Source: Spirochaetales bacterium
GTDB taxonomy: Bacteria > Spirochaetota > Spirochaetia > DAHUYW01
DNA length: 12,329 nucleotides
NCBI GenBank assembly: GCA_027306915.1
Contig: DAHUYW010000061.1
Location: 1 to 12,329, forward strand
Direction: 5' to 3'
Below the pieces are notes generated by a model. The model had not been told where the DNA came from. It searched no databases and saw only the letters and a program-made list of their open reading frames with translations. Positions 6,662 to 12,329 of this stretch are shown piece after piece (the first letter of the stretch is position 1; every line of letters starts with the position of its first letter). The translations under genes and the position numbers were made by a program.

Positions 6662-7201
6662 GTGAGCGCGAGCGGCCGATCCCCGATTTTCTTTCTCGCA
6701 ATCGTGCTGTGCCTGACAGAGCTTGCCCCCGCGGGCGCCGACGGCGGGGGCAAGGCTCCTCCTGGCTCGGAGCGCCGGTCCTGGGCGATCCTCTGGAACC
6801 CGGCGCCCACCGTGGTCGCGCTCATCGAGGGGTCGGCCGAGGTCGCAGTCGAAGCCCAAACCGTCGTAGCGGAAGCGTTAGTCCTGGAAACGCTGCTGGA
6901 CGTGGCGGCTCGTCGAGACCTGCCGCCTGCGGTGGGGGTCAGCCTCGGCGCGGGCTACAGCCTCGCGGCCACGGGTCTCTCGGGTCCAATCGTCGGTCTC
7001 TACCCGGGCTATCTCTTCTTCCTTTCCCGCGATCTCCCCGGCGCCTTCGCCCTCTCGACTCGGGTGCAGCAGCAGTGGCTGTCGGCGATTGGGCTCATGC
7101 TCAGCGCGGGGATCGGCGTCTCCTACCTCTTCCAGCCGCTCGATCTCTTCAAGTGGGACCTCTCGCTCGGGATAGGCTTCGCATTCAAGCCGGCACGATA
7201 G
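6662..7201 (+). CDS. Secreted, probably outer-membrane beta-barrel-like protein
   Basis: A protein of 179 residues with no family I can name. The GTG at 6662 is chosen because AGGAG (6651-6655) precedes it by 6 bases and the product then begins with a clear signal peptide: MSASGR, a hydrophobic core FFLAIVLCLTEL, and probable cleavage after APAGA near residue 26. The frame can be extended upstream to 6572, but that would bury the signal. After a polar linker, residues from about 95 to the end alternate short hydrophobic strands with glycine turns (VGVSLGAGYS, GPIVGLYPGYLFFL, LSAGIGVSYLF, WDLSLGIGFAF), a pattern seen in small outer-membrane barrels. The start is divergent from the TetR-type gene; GATAAT at 6629-6634 could be its -10 box, but no -35 is evident. 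The function is unknown and the outer-membrane placement is inference. Confidence 0.75.
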   Translation: MSASGRSPIFFLAIVLCLTELAPAGADGGGKAPPGSERRSWAILWNPAPTVVALIEGSAEVAVEAQTVVAEALVLETLLDVAARRDLPPAVGVSLGAGYSLAATGLSGPIVGLYPGYLFFLSRDLPGAFALSTRVQQQWLSAIGLMLSAGIGVSYLFQPLDLFKWDLSLGIGFAFKPAR

Positions 7202-7210
7202 GCCGGCTTT
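7187..7210 (+). terminator. Terminator hairpin after the secreted-protein gene
   Basis: AAGCCGGC (7187-7194) pairs perfectly with GCCGGCTT (7202-7209) across a 7-base loop that holds the stop codon TAG, followed by one more T. The stem is strong and GC-rich and the T-run is short (TTT). It overlaps the last four codons of the gene. Confidence 0.5.
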
Positions 7211-7276
7211 GACGGCACTTCAGGACCGCTTTGCGCGCTCCGCATCGGGGCCGCTCTTCCCCCAGCCCCTCCGATA

Positions 7277-7512
7277 GGCTCCAGTCGCACGAGAGGGGCA
7301 TTCTTCGCCATGATAACTGCGCGCGCCGTCTCAATCGACTATCGGCGCGTGCCCGCGAGGCTGGGGTGACGGTGACCTTGGAGAAGTGGCAGGGGCTGTG
7401 GCATGTCTGGCAGGTGGCCGCTCCGTGGGTTCCGGAGGCAACACAGGCAATCAGGAAGATAGGTGCCTTTGTCCGCGCTCGGCTCCCCTACCCGAATTCC
7501 GCGACGTATTGA
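7277..7512 (+). pseudogene. Decayed alpha/beta-hydrolase (hormone-sensitive-lipase-type esterase) remnant
   Basis: From about 7348 to the stop at 7510-7512, one frame encodes a sequence very like the C-terminus of HSL-type alpha/beta hydrolases: RAREAGVTVTLEKWQ, then GLWHVWQ with the catalytic-type His, then a PEA segment and IGAFVRARL. Those enzymes are about 300 residues long, and here only the last 50 or so are convincing. In a second frame, 7277-7360, GSSRTRGAFFAMI and ARAVSIDYRRVPA resemble the segment after the oxyanion-hole HGG motif, normally some 140 residues earlier in the protein. If both matches are real, the gene lost its middle and its frame. Alternatively, the first frame alone extends upstream from a TTG at 7231 as a C-terminal fragment. 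Neither version keeps the GxSxG nucleophile motif, so it should be inactive. This 7202-7563 stretch contains no other gene I can support. Confidence 0.5.
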
Positions 7513-7538
7513 CGCTCACCGCGCTTGCAGGCTATAAG
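7509..7538 (+). promoter_or_regulatory. Sigma-70-type promoter of the glycosyltransferase gene
   Basis: TTGACG (7509-7514) and TATAAG (7533-7538) are separated by 18 bases; each matches 5 of 6 consensus positions. The predicted start near 7545 leaves a leader of roughly 20 bases before ATG 7564. The -35 box overlaps the stop codon of the hydrolase remnant. Confidence 0.6.
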
Positions 7539-7563
7539 TTTCCGACCTGGGTGTTCTTTTCTC

Positions 7564-9486
7564 ATGAAAAGGTATGATGAGCTCGAAGATTCCTTTCTCG
7601 GCGGGGAGAAGCCTTCCGCAGAAAAGCTGATTGCTCGTGAGCTGCGCAGGCAGCGGCGCTCGCTTTCGGCGGAACGCCTGGCGGCACTTTTCTCGCTCGG
7701 GACAACAACCTCGCCGACTTCCCGCGCTCCAGGCGCGCGGCGCCCCCCCCAGCGCCGACCCCATCCGGCCCCGGAAAAGCTGAAACGCCCCCACTTTTGG
7801 CGCGACCTCACCCCCGCCCGTCCGGCGACTCCCCCCTTCGACGCATGGGTTCGCTCGGCGAAGTGGTGGACGCCCGTCGACGTTCGCGCGAGCCGACCGA
7901 GTGCCTTGCCGGGCGGGGACTCCTCTGTTCGTCCCCGGGCCGCATCCCGCGGCCGGCTGCTGGACGTGTTTCCGGGCGCGATCACCTGGGCGGTCCTGCT
8001 TTGTACCTTCTTGGGAGCCTTTTGGGCTCCTATTGTTACCATCACGCTTACCATAGCCCTCCAGCTCTATTGGGGCGTCCGCGGGCTGGGAATTGCCGTC
8101 TTCGGGCTCATCGGCGTGCGGCGCATCCTTATCGATCGCAAGGTCGACTGGCTCAAGCGATACAGGGGCGAGGCATCGCGCCGCCGTGACGTGCTCGATT
8201 GGCAGGATGTGCGCCACATCGTCATTGTTCCCAATTTCAAGGAGCCGATTCACGTCCTGCGCAACACGATCGAGGCCCTTGCCTCGCAACGCCAGGTAGA
8301 GCGCCAGATCCTGGTTGTGCTCGCGATGGAGGCGAAGGAGGAAGGGGCGGCGGAGAAGGCGAAGCAGCTGCAGCATGAGTTCGACTCGCGCCTTGGCGGG
8401 ATCTTCTATACCCTCCATCCTTCGGACATTCCCGGGGAGGTTCCTGGCAAGTCCGCAAACGAGGCCTGGGCTGAAAAGTGGGCCCACGAGTACTTTGTCC
8501 AGCGAATGGGCTACGACATCTCGGCGCTCACCGTAACGAGCTGCGATGCCGACTCGGTTTTCCATCCAAGCTACTTTGCGTGTCTCACCTACGAGTTCGC
8601 CGCGAATCCAAACCGCTATGTCCGCCTGTGGCAGGCTCCGCTCTTTTTTCACAACAACGCGTGGGACATACCGGCATTCATCCGCCTGGTTACGCTCTTC
8701 ATGAGCATGAACCAGCTGGCCCAGCTTGCCACCGGCGGCCGGCGTACCTTTCCGATCTCGACCTACAGCGCCAGCCTCGCTCTCGTCCATGGCGTCGGAG
8801 GCTGGGATACCGACATCATTCCCGAAGACTGGCACATGTTCTTGAAGTGTTTTTTCGCGCGCCGCGGCGAGGTGCGCGTAGAGCCGATCTTCCTGCCGGT
8901 CTCCGCCGACGCTCCTCAGGCAGACTCGGCGGTCAAGACCGTCGCCAGCCGCTACCAGCAGGCCCTCCGCCACGCGTGGGGTATCACCGACTTCAGGTAC
9001 GCCGTGAGCCAGTCGCAGCTCCATCCGGAGATCCCCTGGCAATTGAAGGTGCCGAAGATTGCCGCCGTCCTGCGGGAGCACCTGATCCTCTCCGTGAGCT
9101 GGATCGTGCTGGTGGTGGGGTTCACGCTGCCGCATCTGGCGAATCCGACCTTCTTCACGACCGACGTAGGCGCATTCTGCGCCCGCCTCTACCGGGACCT
9201 GATAATCGGGGCGACCGCGATCTCTCCCATCTTTCCTGTAATGGACTACCTCTTGAGCGGACCGCCGGCGAATCGGGCACGGTGGCTGCAGATACCTCAG
9301 GCCATCCTTGAGTGGAACCTTATGCCGCTCATCACCATCGTCTTCGTTGCGTTGCCTTCGGTCCATGCCCAGACAAAGCTTATGTTCGGCAAGCCGCTCG
9401 CCTACAAGGTGACTCAAAAGCGGCCGACTGAAGCTTCGGTGAAAGCGAGAAGGGAAAATCGCCCGATCCGCCGGGCGCAGCTTTAA
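7564..9486 (+). CDS. Membrane-bound family 2 glycosyltransferase
   Basis: A 640-residue inner-membrane glycosyltransferase. The first 135 residues are Arg/Pro-rich and look disordered. Two helices follow near residues 138-185, then a cytoplasmic GT2 catalytic domain, then three or four C-terminal helices from about 505. Catalytic-domain motifs in order are VPNFKEP (222-228), VPGKSANEAWA, the DxD metal/sugar-nucleotide site Asp328-Ala-Asp330, the acceptor-side QAPLFFHNN (357-365), the likely catalytic-base segment PEDWHM (420-425) and QQALRHAWG (465-473), which resembles the QxxRW motif of processive enzymes. The tail has ALPSVHAQTKLMFGK, conserved in this membrane GT2 group. It probably adds sugars to a surface or exported glycan; the donor and acceptor are unknown. 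ATG 7564 is preferred over TTG 7525 because the promoter at 7509-7538 would exclude TTG 7525; no Shine-Dalgarno is seen before it. The gene stands alone and converges on the tRNA. Confidence 0.88.
   Translation: MKRYDELEDSFLGGEKPSAEKLIARELRRQRRSLSAERLAALFSLGTTTSPTSRAPGARRPPQRRPHPAPEKLKRPHFWRDLTPARPATPPFDAWVRSAKWWTPVDVRASRPSALPGGDSSVRPRAASRGRLLDVFPGAITWAVLLCTFLGAFWAPIVTITLTIALQLYWGVRGLGIAVFGLIGVRRILIDRKVDWLKRYRGEASRRRDVLDWQDVRHIVIVPNFKEPIHVLRNTIEALASQRQVERQILVVLAMEAKEEGAAEKAKQLQHEFDSRLGGIFYTLHPSDIPGEVPGKSANEAWAEKWAHEYFVQRMGYDISALTVTSCDADSVFHPSYFACLTYEFAANPNRYVRLWQAPLFFHNNAWDIPAFIRLVTLFMSMNQLAQLATGGRRTFPISTYSASLALVHGVGGWDTDIIPEDWHMFLKCFFARRGEVRVEPIFLPVSADAPQADSAVKTVASRYQQALRHAWGITDFRYAVSQSQLHPEIPWQLKVPKIAAVLREHLILSVSWIVLVVGFTLPHLANPTFFTTDVGAFCARLYRDLIIGATAISPIFPVMDYLLSGPPANRARWLQIPQAILEWNLMPLITIVFVALPSVHAQTKLMFGKPLAYKVTQKRPTEASVKARRENRPIRRAQL
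7743..7750 (+). repeat. Run of eight C bases inside the glycosyltransferase gene
   Basis: An uninterrupted C8 tract encodes part of ARRPPQRR, at about residues 60-63 in the disordered N-terminal region. Loss of one C brings a TGA into frame about 12 codons later; gain of one C shifts into a frame that stays open to about 8189 but encodes unrelated sequence. Either slip would abolish the enzyme, so the tract could act as an on/off switch. Confidence 0.6.
9455..9476 (-). terminator. Intrinsic terminator of tRNA-Ala, inside the glycosyltransferase gene
   Basis: Read on the minus strand, GCCCG (9476-9472), a 6-base loop and CGGGC (9465-9461) form a stem, followed by GATTTTC with four T. It lies 19 bases past the tRNA 3' end, as expected for its transcript. 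The same bases are the final codons of the convergent glycosyltransferase gene, read in the other direction. Confidence 0.6.
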
Positions 9487-9495
9487 GGTATGGGA

Positions 9496-9568
9496 TGGAG
9501 GATAGGGGATTCGAACCCCTGACCTATAGATTGCGAACCTATCGCTCTACCAACTGAGCTAATCCCCC
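9496..9568 (-). tRNA. tRNA-Ala (anticodon CGC)
   Basis: A complete 73-base cloverleaf on the minus strand. The acceptor stem GGGGGAT pairs with ATCCTCC. The D arm is GCTCAGTTGGTAGAGC. The anticodon arm is ATAGG-TTCGCAA-TCTAT with anticodon CGC, reading GCG codons. The variable loop is AGGTC and the T arm AGGGG-TTCGAAT-CCCCT, followed by discriminator A. The third acceptor pair is G3:U70, the main identity element for alanyl-tRNA synthetase, which confirms the alanine assignment independently of the anticodon. CCA is not encoded: the bases after the discriminator are TCCC, so a CCA-adding enzyme is required. Confidence 0.96.
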
Positions 9569-9583
9569 GGCTGATCAGCTGCT

Positions 9584-9613
9584 TATATACAATGACCGCG
9601 GCGCCTCTGTCAA
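9584..9613 (-). promoter_or_regulatory. Consensus promoter of tRNA-Ala
   Basis: On the minus strand TTGACA (9613-9608), a perfect -35 box, is followed after 18 bases by TATATA (9589-9584), 5 of 6 to the -10 consensus. The predicted start near 9577 lies about 9 bases before the tRNA 5' end. It sits between the isomerase gene and the tRNA, so the tRNA is expressed on its own. The remainder of 9569-9646 has only a weak GGAG/CTCC hairpin. Confidence 0.75.
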
Positions 9614-9646
9614 CGGAGGGCTCCGACTCCCGCGAGCTTTCCGTTC

Positions 9647-10678
9647 CTATTTGAAGCTCAAGAGCTCGACATCGAACACCAGGTAGCTGTCAGGCGGAAT
9701 TCTCCCGGGGATGCCGTTGTCCCCGTACGCAAGCTGCGGCGGCACAATGACCAGCCGCTTCTCGCCCTTCCGCATGGTGAGCAGCATCTCGTTCAGCCCG
9801 CGAATGGTCTCGCCGATCTGAAAGGTGAGCGGCTTTCCCTCCTTGGCGGTGCTTGCGAACTCCTTTCCGTCGAGAAACTCGCCGATGTAGCTTATCGTTA
9901 CCTCTGAGCCCTGGCGGGGGGTCACCGTGCCTACTCCGCGGCGCTCGACGATGTAGCGCACCCCGTCCGGAGTCTCGATCGCCTTGGGCCACTTTGCCTT
10001 GATGAGGGCAAGGTCCGCCGCCTCCCTTGCGTCCGCCGCCTCGCGGTCGCGGTCAAGCGCAATCGAGCGCAGACGGTCGAAGGAGGCCTGGTCGACCGTG
10101 AAGGCTTTCGCCTCGCTGCCAACCCGGATGATTTTGACCTGTTTGATGAGGTCACCCTGCACGATGGACCGCACGACATCCATTCCCCGCACGACATGGC
10201 CAAAGATCGTGTAGTGCCCGTCAAGCCACGGTGCAGGCTCAAGGGTGATGTAGAACTGGCTTCCGTTGGTGTTGGGTCCTCTGTTTGCCATAGCCACGAC
10301 CCCGGGGGCGTCGTGGCGAAGCGTGGGAACGATCTCGTCGGGGAAGGTGTAGCCCGGTCCGCCGCTTCCGGTTCCGGTGGGATCTCCGGACTGGATGATG
10401 AAGCCTTTCACCACGCGATGGAAGGAGAGTCCATCGTAGAAGGGTTTGTTGCCGCCGGCAGAAGCGATCTTCCCCTCGGCAAGGCCAACGAAGTTCGTCA
10501 CGGCAAGCGGGACGAGCCTGTAGTCGAGCGAGATGGTGATAGAGCCCTTCGTAGTGTCAAGCTCGGCGTAGAGACCATCCGGCAAGCGAGGCCCGAAGCA
10601 CGAAACAACCGACGCTACGGCCGCGGCACCAAGCAGAAGCTTCGCTGCGGCAACAAACGCGCTCCTGATGCTCATCAT
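9647..10678 (-). CDS. Cyclophilin-FKBP fusion peptidyl-prolyl isomerase, probable lipoprotein
   Basis: A 343-residue protein with two unrelated prolyl-isomerase domains, probably acting as a folding catalyst outside the cytoplasm. The N-terminus is a signal peptide with a loose lipobox, VVSC (Cys27), so it is likely lipid-anchored. The cyclophilin domain (about 34-187) keeps the active-site residues: FHRVV with Arg88, Phe93, Gln96, MANRGPNTNGSQFYI with Gln141, and WLDG (151-154); CypA His126 aligns with Tyr156, a change I regard as compatible with bacterial cyclophilins. A charged, probably helical linker (190-232) leads to an FKBP domain (238-343) with Tyr264, Phe274, Ile292, Tyr318 and Phe335. 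FKBP12 Asp37 aligns with Ala275 and Trp59 with Leu295, so FK506 binding and perhaps activity are altered. ATG 10678 follows GAGAGGGG. It is the last gene of an operon, 34 bases after serA. Confidence 0.92.
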   Translation of the reverse strand: MMSIRSAFVAAAKLLLGAAAVASVVSCFGPRLPDGLYAELDTTKGSITISLDYRLVPLAVTNFVGLAEGKIASAGGNKPFYDGLSFHRVVKGFIIQSGDPTGTGSGGPGYTFPDEIVPTLRHDAPGVVAMANRGPNTNGSQFYITLEPAPWLDGHYTIFGHVVRGMDVVRSIVQGDLIKQVKIIRVGSEAKAFTVDQASFDRLRSIALDRDREAADAREAADLALIKAKWPKAIETPDGVRYIVERRGVGTVTPRQGSEVTISYIGEFLDGKEFASTAKEGKPLTFQIGETIRGLNEMLLTMRKGEKRLVIVPPQLAYGDNGIPGRIPPDSYLVFDVELLSFK

Positions 10679-10712
10679 CGCCCCTCTCCCCGACTCGACC
10701 GGCTGTCGATCA

Positions 10713-11882
10713 CTACGGCTTGATCACCCGCGCCATGATGATGCCTTCGATCTTCATCACTTCGTTGGGGAACTCCTTGGGAACGTCGCCCTCGAGATTG
10801 ATGATGTTGTAGGCAAAATCGCCCCTGTGGCGGTTGAGCATCTCGGAGATATTGATCTTCTGGCTCGCGAGAAGGGTCGTGATCTGACCGACCATGTTCG
10901 GGATGTTACGGTTGGCGATCAAGACGCGGGTGTGTCCGTTCGTTGGCATCTCGCAGTCGGGGAAATTGACCGAGTTCTTGATGTTCCCGCATTCAAGGAA
11001 GTCCTTGAGCTGCCGCGCCGCCATGATCGCACAGTTGTCCTCGGCTTCGGGCGTGGACGCGCCGAGGTGGGGGAACGCTATCACCCTGTCGCTATGGAGC
11101 AGCGCCTCCTCCGGAAAATCCGTGGCGTAGTACTCTACGATCCCATCCTCTATCGCCTTCAGGACGTCGGGCGTGGAGACGAGCTCCGCGCGGGCGAAAT
11201 TGAGCAGACGCACTCCGCGCTTCATCTTCGAAAAGCGCTGCTTGTTCAAGAGGCTCGCAGTCGTCTCTGTCAGCGGGACGTGGATGGTGATGTAGTCCGA
11301 TGATGAGACCAGGGTGTCGATATCGGGGGCTCGTTTGACGGACCGCGACAGACCCCAGGCGGACTCGACCGAAATGTAGGGATCGTATCCCATCACCTCC
11401 ATGCCGAGCGCCGCCGCGTCGTTCGCAACAAGCACGCCGACTGCGCCCAAACCGATCACTCCCAACCTCTTGCCCTTTATCTCCGGGCCGACAAAATTGG
11501 CCTTATCCTTCTCGACGAGGGCCGGGACCTCCTCGCCGCGCCCTGATAGGCTCTTGACCCAGTTGATGCTGGCAACGATCTTGCGGGAGGTAACGAGAAG
11601 CGCGATGATCACGAGCTCCTTGACGCTGTTCGCATTCGCGCCGGGTGTGTTGAACACGGGGATTCCGCGGGAGGTGCACTTCTCGATAGGGATGTTGTTG
11701 ACGCCTGCCCCGGCCCGCGCGATTGCCTTCAAGGAAGGAGGCAGCTCCATGTCGTGCATCTTGGCGCTCCGAACGAGGATACCGTCCGGCATATCGACCT
11801 TCGACGCTACCCGGAAATGCTCTTTGTCGAGGATCTCGAGTCCCTTTGCGGAAATGTTGTTCAGTGTCTGAATCGTATACAT
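10713..11882 (-). CDS. serA: D-3-phosphoglycerate dehydrogenase with ACT domain
   Basis: This cytoplasmic enzyme of 389 residues oxidises 3-phosphoglycerate with NAD+, the first step of serine synthesis. The substrate-binding domain includes SAKMHD and RAGAGVNNI (56-64). The NAD-binding Rossmann motif is GLGAVG (144-149), with YDPYIS at the end of the second strand. The catalytic residues appear as Arg231 in LNFARAEL, a Glu in the ATDFPEE segment, and His272 in FPHLGAST. A C-terminal ACT domain from about residue 315, starting HTRVLIANRN, is the usual serine-feedback module. This is the short form of about 390 residues, without the intervening domain of longer SerA proteins. ATG 11882 has AAGGAG (11890-11895) inside the end of aspS, 1 base after whose stop it begins; the two are clearly co-transcribed. 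Confidence 0.92.
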   Translation of the reverse strand: MYTIQTLNNISAKGLEILDKEHFRVASKVDMPDGILVRSAKMHDMELPPSLKAIARAGAGVNNIPIEKCTSRGIPVFNTPGANANSVKELVIIALLVTSRKIVASINWVKSLSGRGEEVPALVEKDKANFVGPEIKGKRLGVIGLGAVGVLVANDAAALGMEVMGYDPYISVESAWGLSRSVKRAPDIDTLVSSSDYITIHVPLTETTASLLNKQRFSKMKRGVRLLNFARAELVSTPDVLKAIEDGIVEYYATDFPEEALLHSDRVIAFPHLGASTPEAEDNCAIMAARQLKDFLECGNIKNSVNFPDCEMPTNGHTRVLIANRNIPNMVGQITTLLASQKINISEMLNRHRGDFAYNIINLEGDVPKEFPNEVMKIEGIIMARVIKP

Positions 11883-11883
11883 G

Positions 11884-12329
11884 TTAGTTCTCCTTCGGAG
11901 GAAGCAGGTGGATGTGGAGCTCTTCGAGCTGCCGCGTATCGACCTCGGACGGCGAGCCGTCCATAGGAGAGATCCCGAGGGTGTTCTTGGGAAAGGCGAT
12001 TACCTCGCGGATGGTAGACTCTCCGAGCATGATCGTGAGGAGGCGATCGAGCCCCGGGGCGATCCCGCCGTGAGGGGGCGGACCGTACCGAAAGGCCTCA
12101 AGCAGAAAGCCGAAGCGGCGCTCCGCCTCCGCCTCCGTGAATCCGACGATGTTGAAGATCCGCTTCTGAAGCCCCGGCTCGTAGATTCGAAGCGACCCCG
12201 AGGCGAGCTCCATTCCGTTGCACACGAGATCGTAGAGATCTCCCTTGACCGAGCCGGGGTCGCTCTCGAGGGTGTCGAGGTAGCGCTCCTGCGGCATCGT
12301 GAACATGTGGTGGGCAGGATCCCACTTTT
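11884..12329 (-). CDS. aspS: Aspartyl-tRNA synthetase (C-terminal part)
   Basis: The last 147 residues of a class II synthetase that charges tRNA-Asp; the gene runs off the window's right edge, and its frame is open from the edge to TAA 11884-11886. The order of motifs is that of bacterial AspRS: DPAHHMFTMP near the start, LVCNGMELASGSLRIY, FRYGPPPHGGIAPGLDR (class II motif 3, whose Arg contacts ATP), then IREVIAFPK and the tail PMDGSPSEVD. Bacterial enzymes of this type are about 590 residues. Whether it is strictly Asp-specific or also charges tRNA-Asn cannot be told from this part. It is the upstream gene of the aspS-serA-isomerase operon. Confidence 0.95.
   Translation of the reverse strand, partial: KWDPAHHMFTMPQERYLDTLESDPGSVKGDLYDLVCNGMELASGSLRIYEPGLQKRIFNIVGFTEAEAERRFGFLLEAFRYGPPPHGGIAPGLDRLLTIMLGESTIREVIAFPKNTLGISPMDGSPSEVDTRQLEELHIHLLPPKEN

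Noticed and set aside
7516..9417. 633-codon open frame on the minus strand covering nearly the whole glycosyltransferase gene
   Set aside because: Its product is a Gly/Arg/Glu-rich string without domain logic, while the plus strand carries ordered GT2 motifs and membrane helices. Long antisense frames are expected from GC-rich codon usage.
9487..9568. tRNA-Ala as an attachment site for an integrated element
   Set aside because: No integrase and no repeat of the tRNA 3' end was seen within the window; the flanking genes look like ordinary chromosome.
10668..11303. 211-codon plus-strand frame opposite serA
   Set aside because: It is antisense to intact dehydrogenase motifs; the repeated Val/Glu/Arg pattern is typical of a shadow frame.

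Overview
The window is a GC-rich bacterial chromosome segment (about 60% GC by eye), most likely from a spirochaete. Three things point that way: a binding protein whose signal peptide ends in FAGGQKEK, a form familiar from spirochaete sugar-binding proteins; a lipoprotein that fuses a cyclophilin to an FKBP, an architecture reported from Treponema; and a high density of sugar ABC transporters. This placement is inference. No single marker in the window proves it.

Positions 1-4700 are a carbohydrate-uptake region. The last 65 residues of a MalG-type permease from an upstream transporter come first. A second, nearly complete system follows: a periplasmic binding protein (423-1676), a MalF-type permease (1780-2700) and a MalG-type permease (2697-3536). 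A MalK/UgpC-type ATPase (3539-4699) lies on the opposite strand and ends 2 bases from the permease stop. A palindrome upstream of the binding protein gene and a hairpin just after it suggest regulated transcription, with the binding protein made in excess over the permeases.

Positions 4700-7563 hold small accessory genes: a GNAT acetyltransferase of the phosphinothricin/methionine-sulfone type, preceded by two tiny chained ORFs; a four-helix membrane protein of unknown function; a convergent TetR-family regulator with a candidate operator at its start; a secreted, probably outer-membrane protein; and a decayed alpha/beta-hydrolase remnant.

Positions 7564-9486 encode a 640-residue membrane glycosyltransferase of family GT2. 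It has a good promoter, a disordered Arg/Pro-rich N-terminus and a run of eight C bases that could act as a slippage switch.

Positions 9496-12329, all on the minus strand, are housekeeping genes: a tRNA-Ala(CGC) with its own consensus promoter and a terminator embedded in the glycosyltransferase gene, and a tight operon reading aspS (partial), serA and the cyclophilin-FKBP lipoprotein gene.

I found no CRISPR array, insertion sequence, prophage or recognisable defence system. The most interesting items are the dual immunophilin, the poly-C tract, the chained leader ORFs, the hydrolase relic and the tRNA terminator inside the neighbouring gene.
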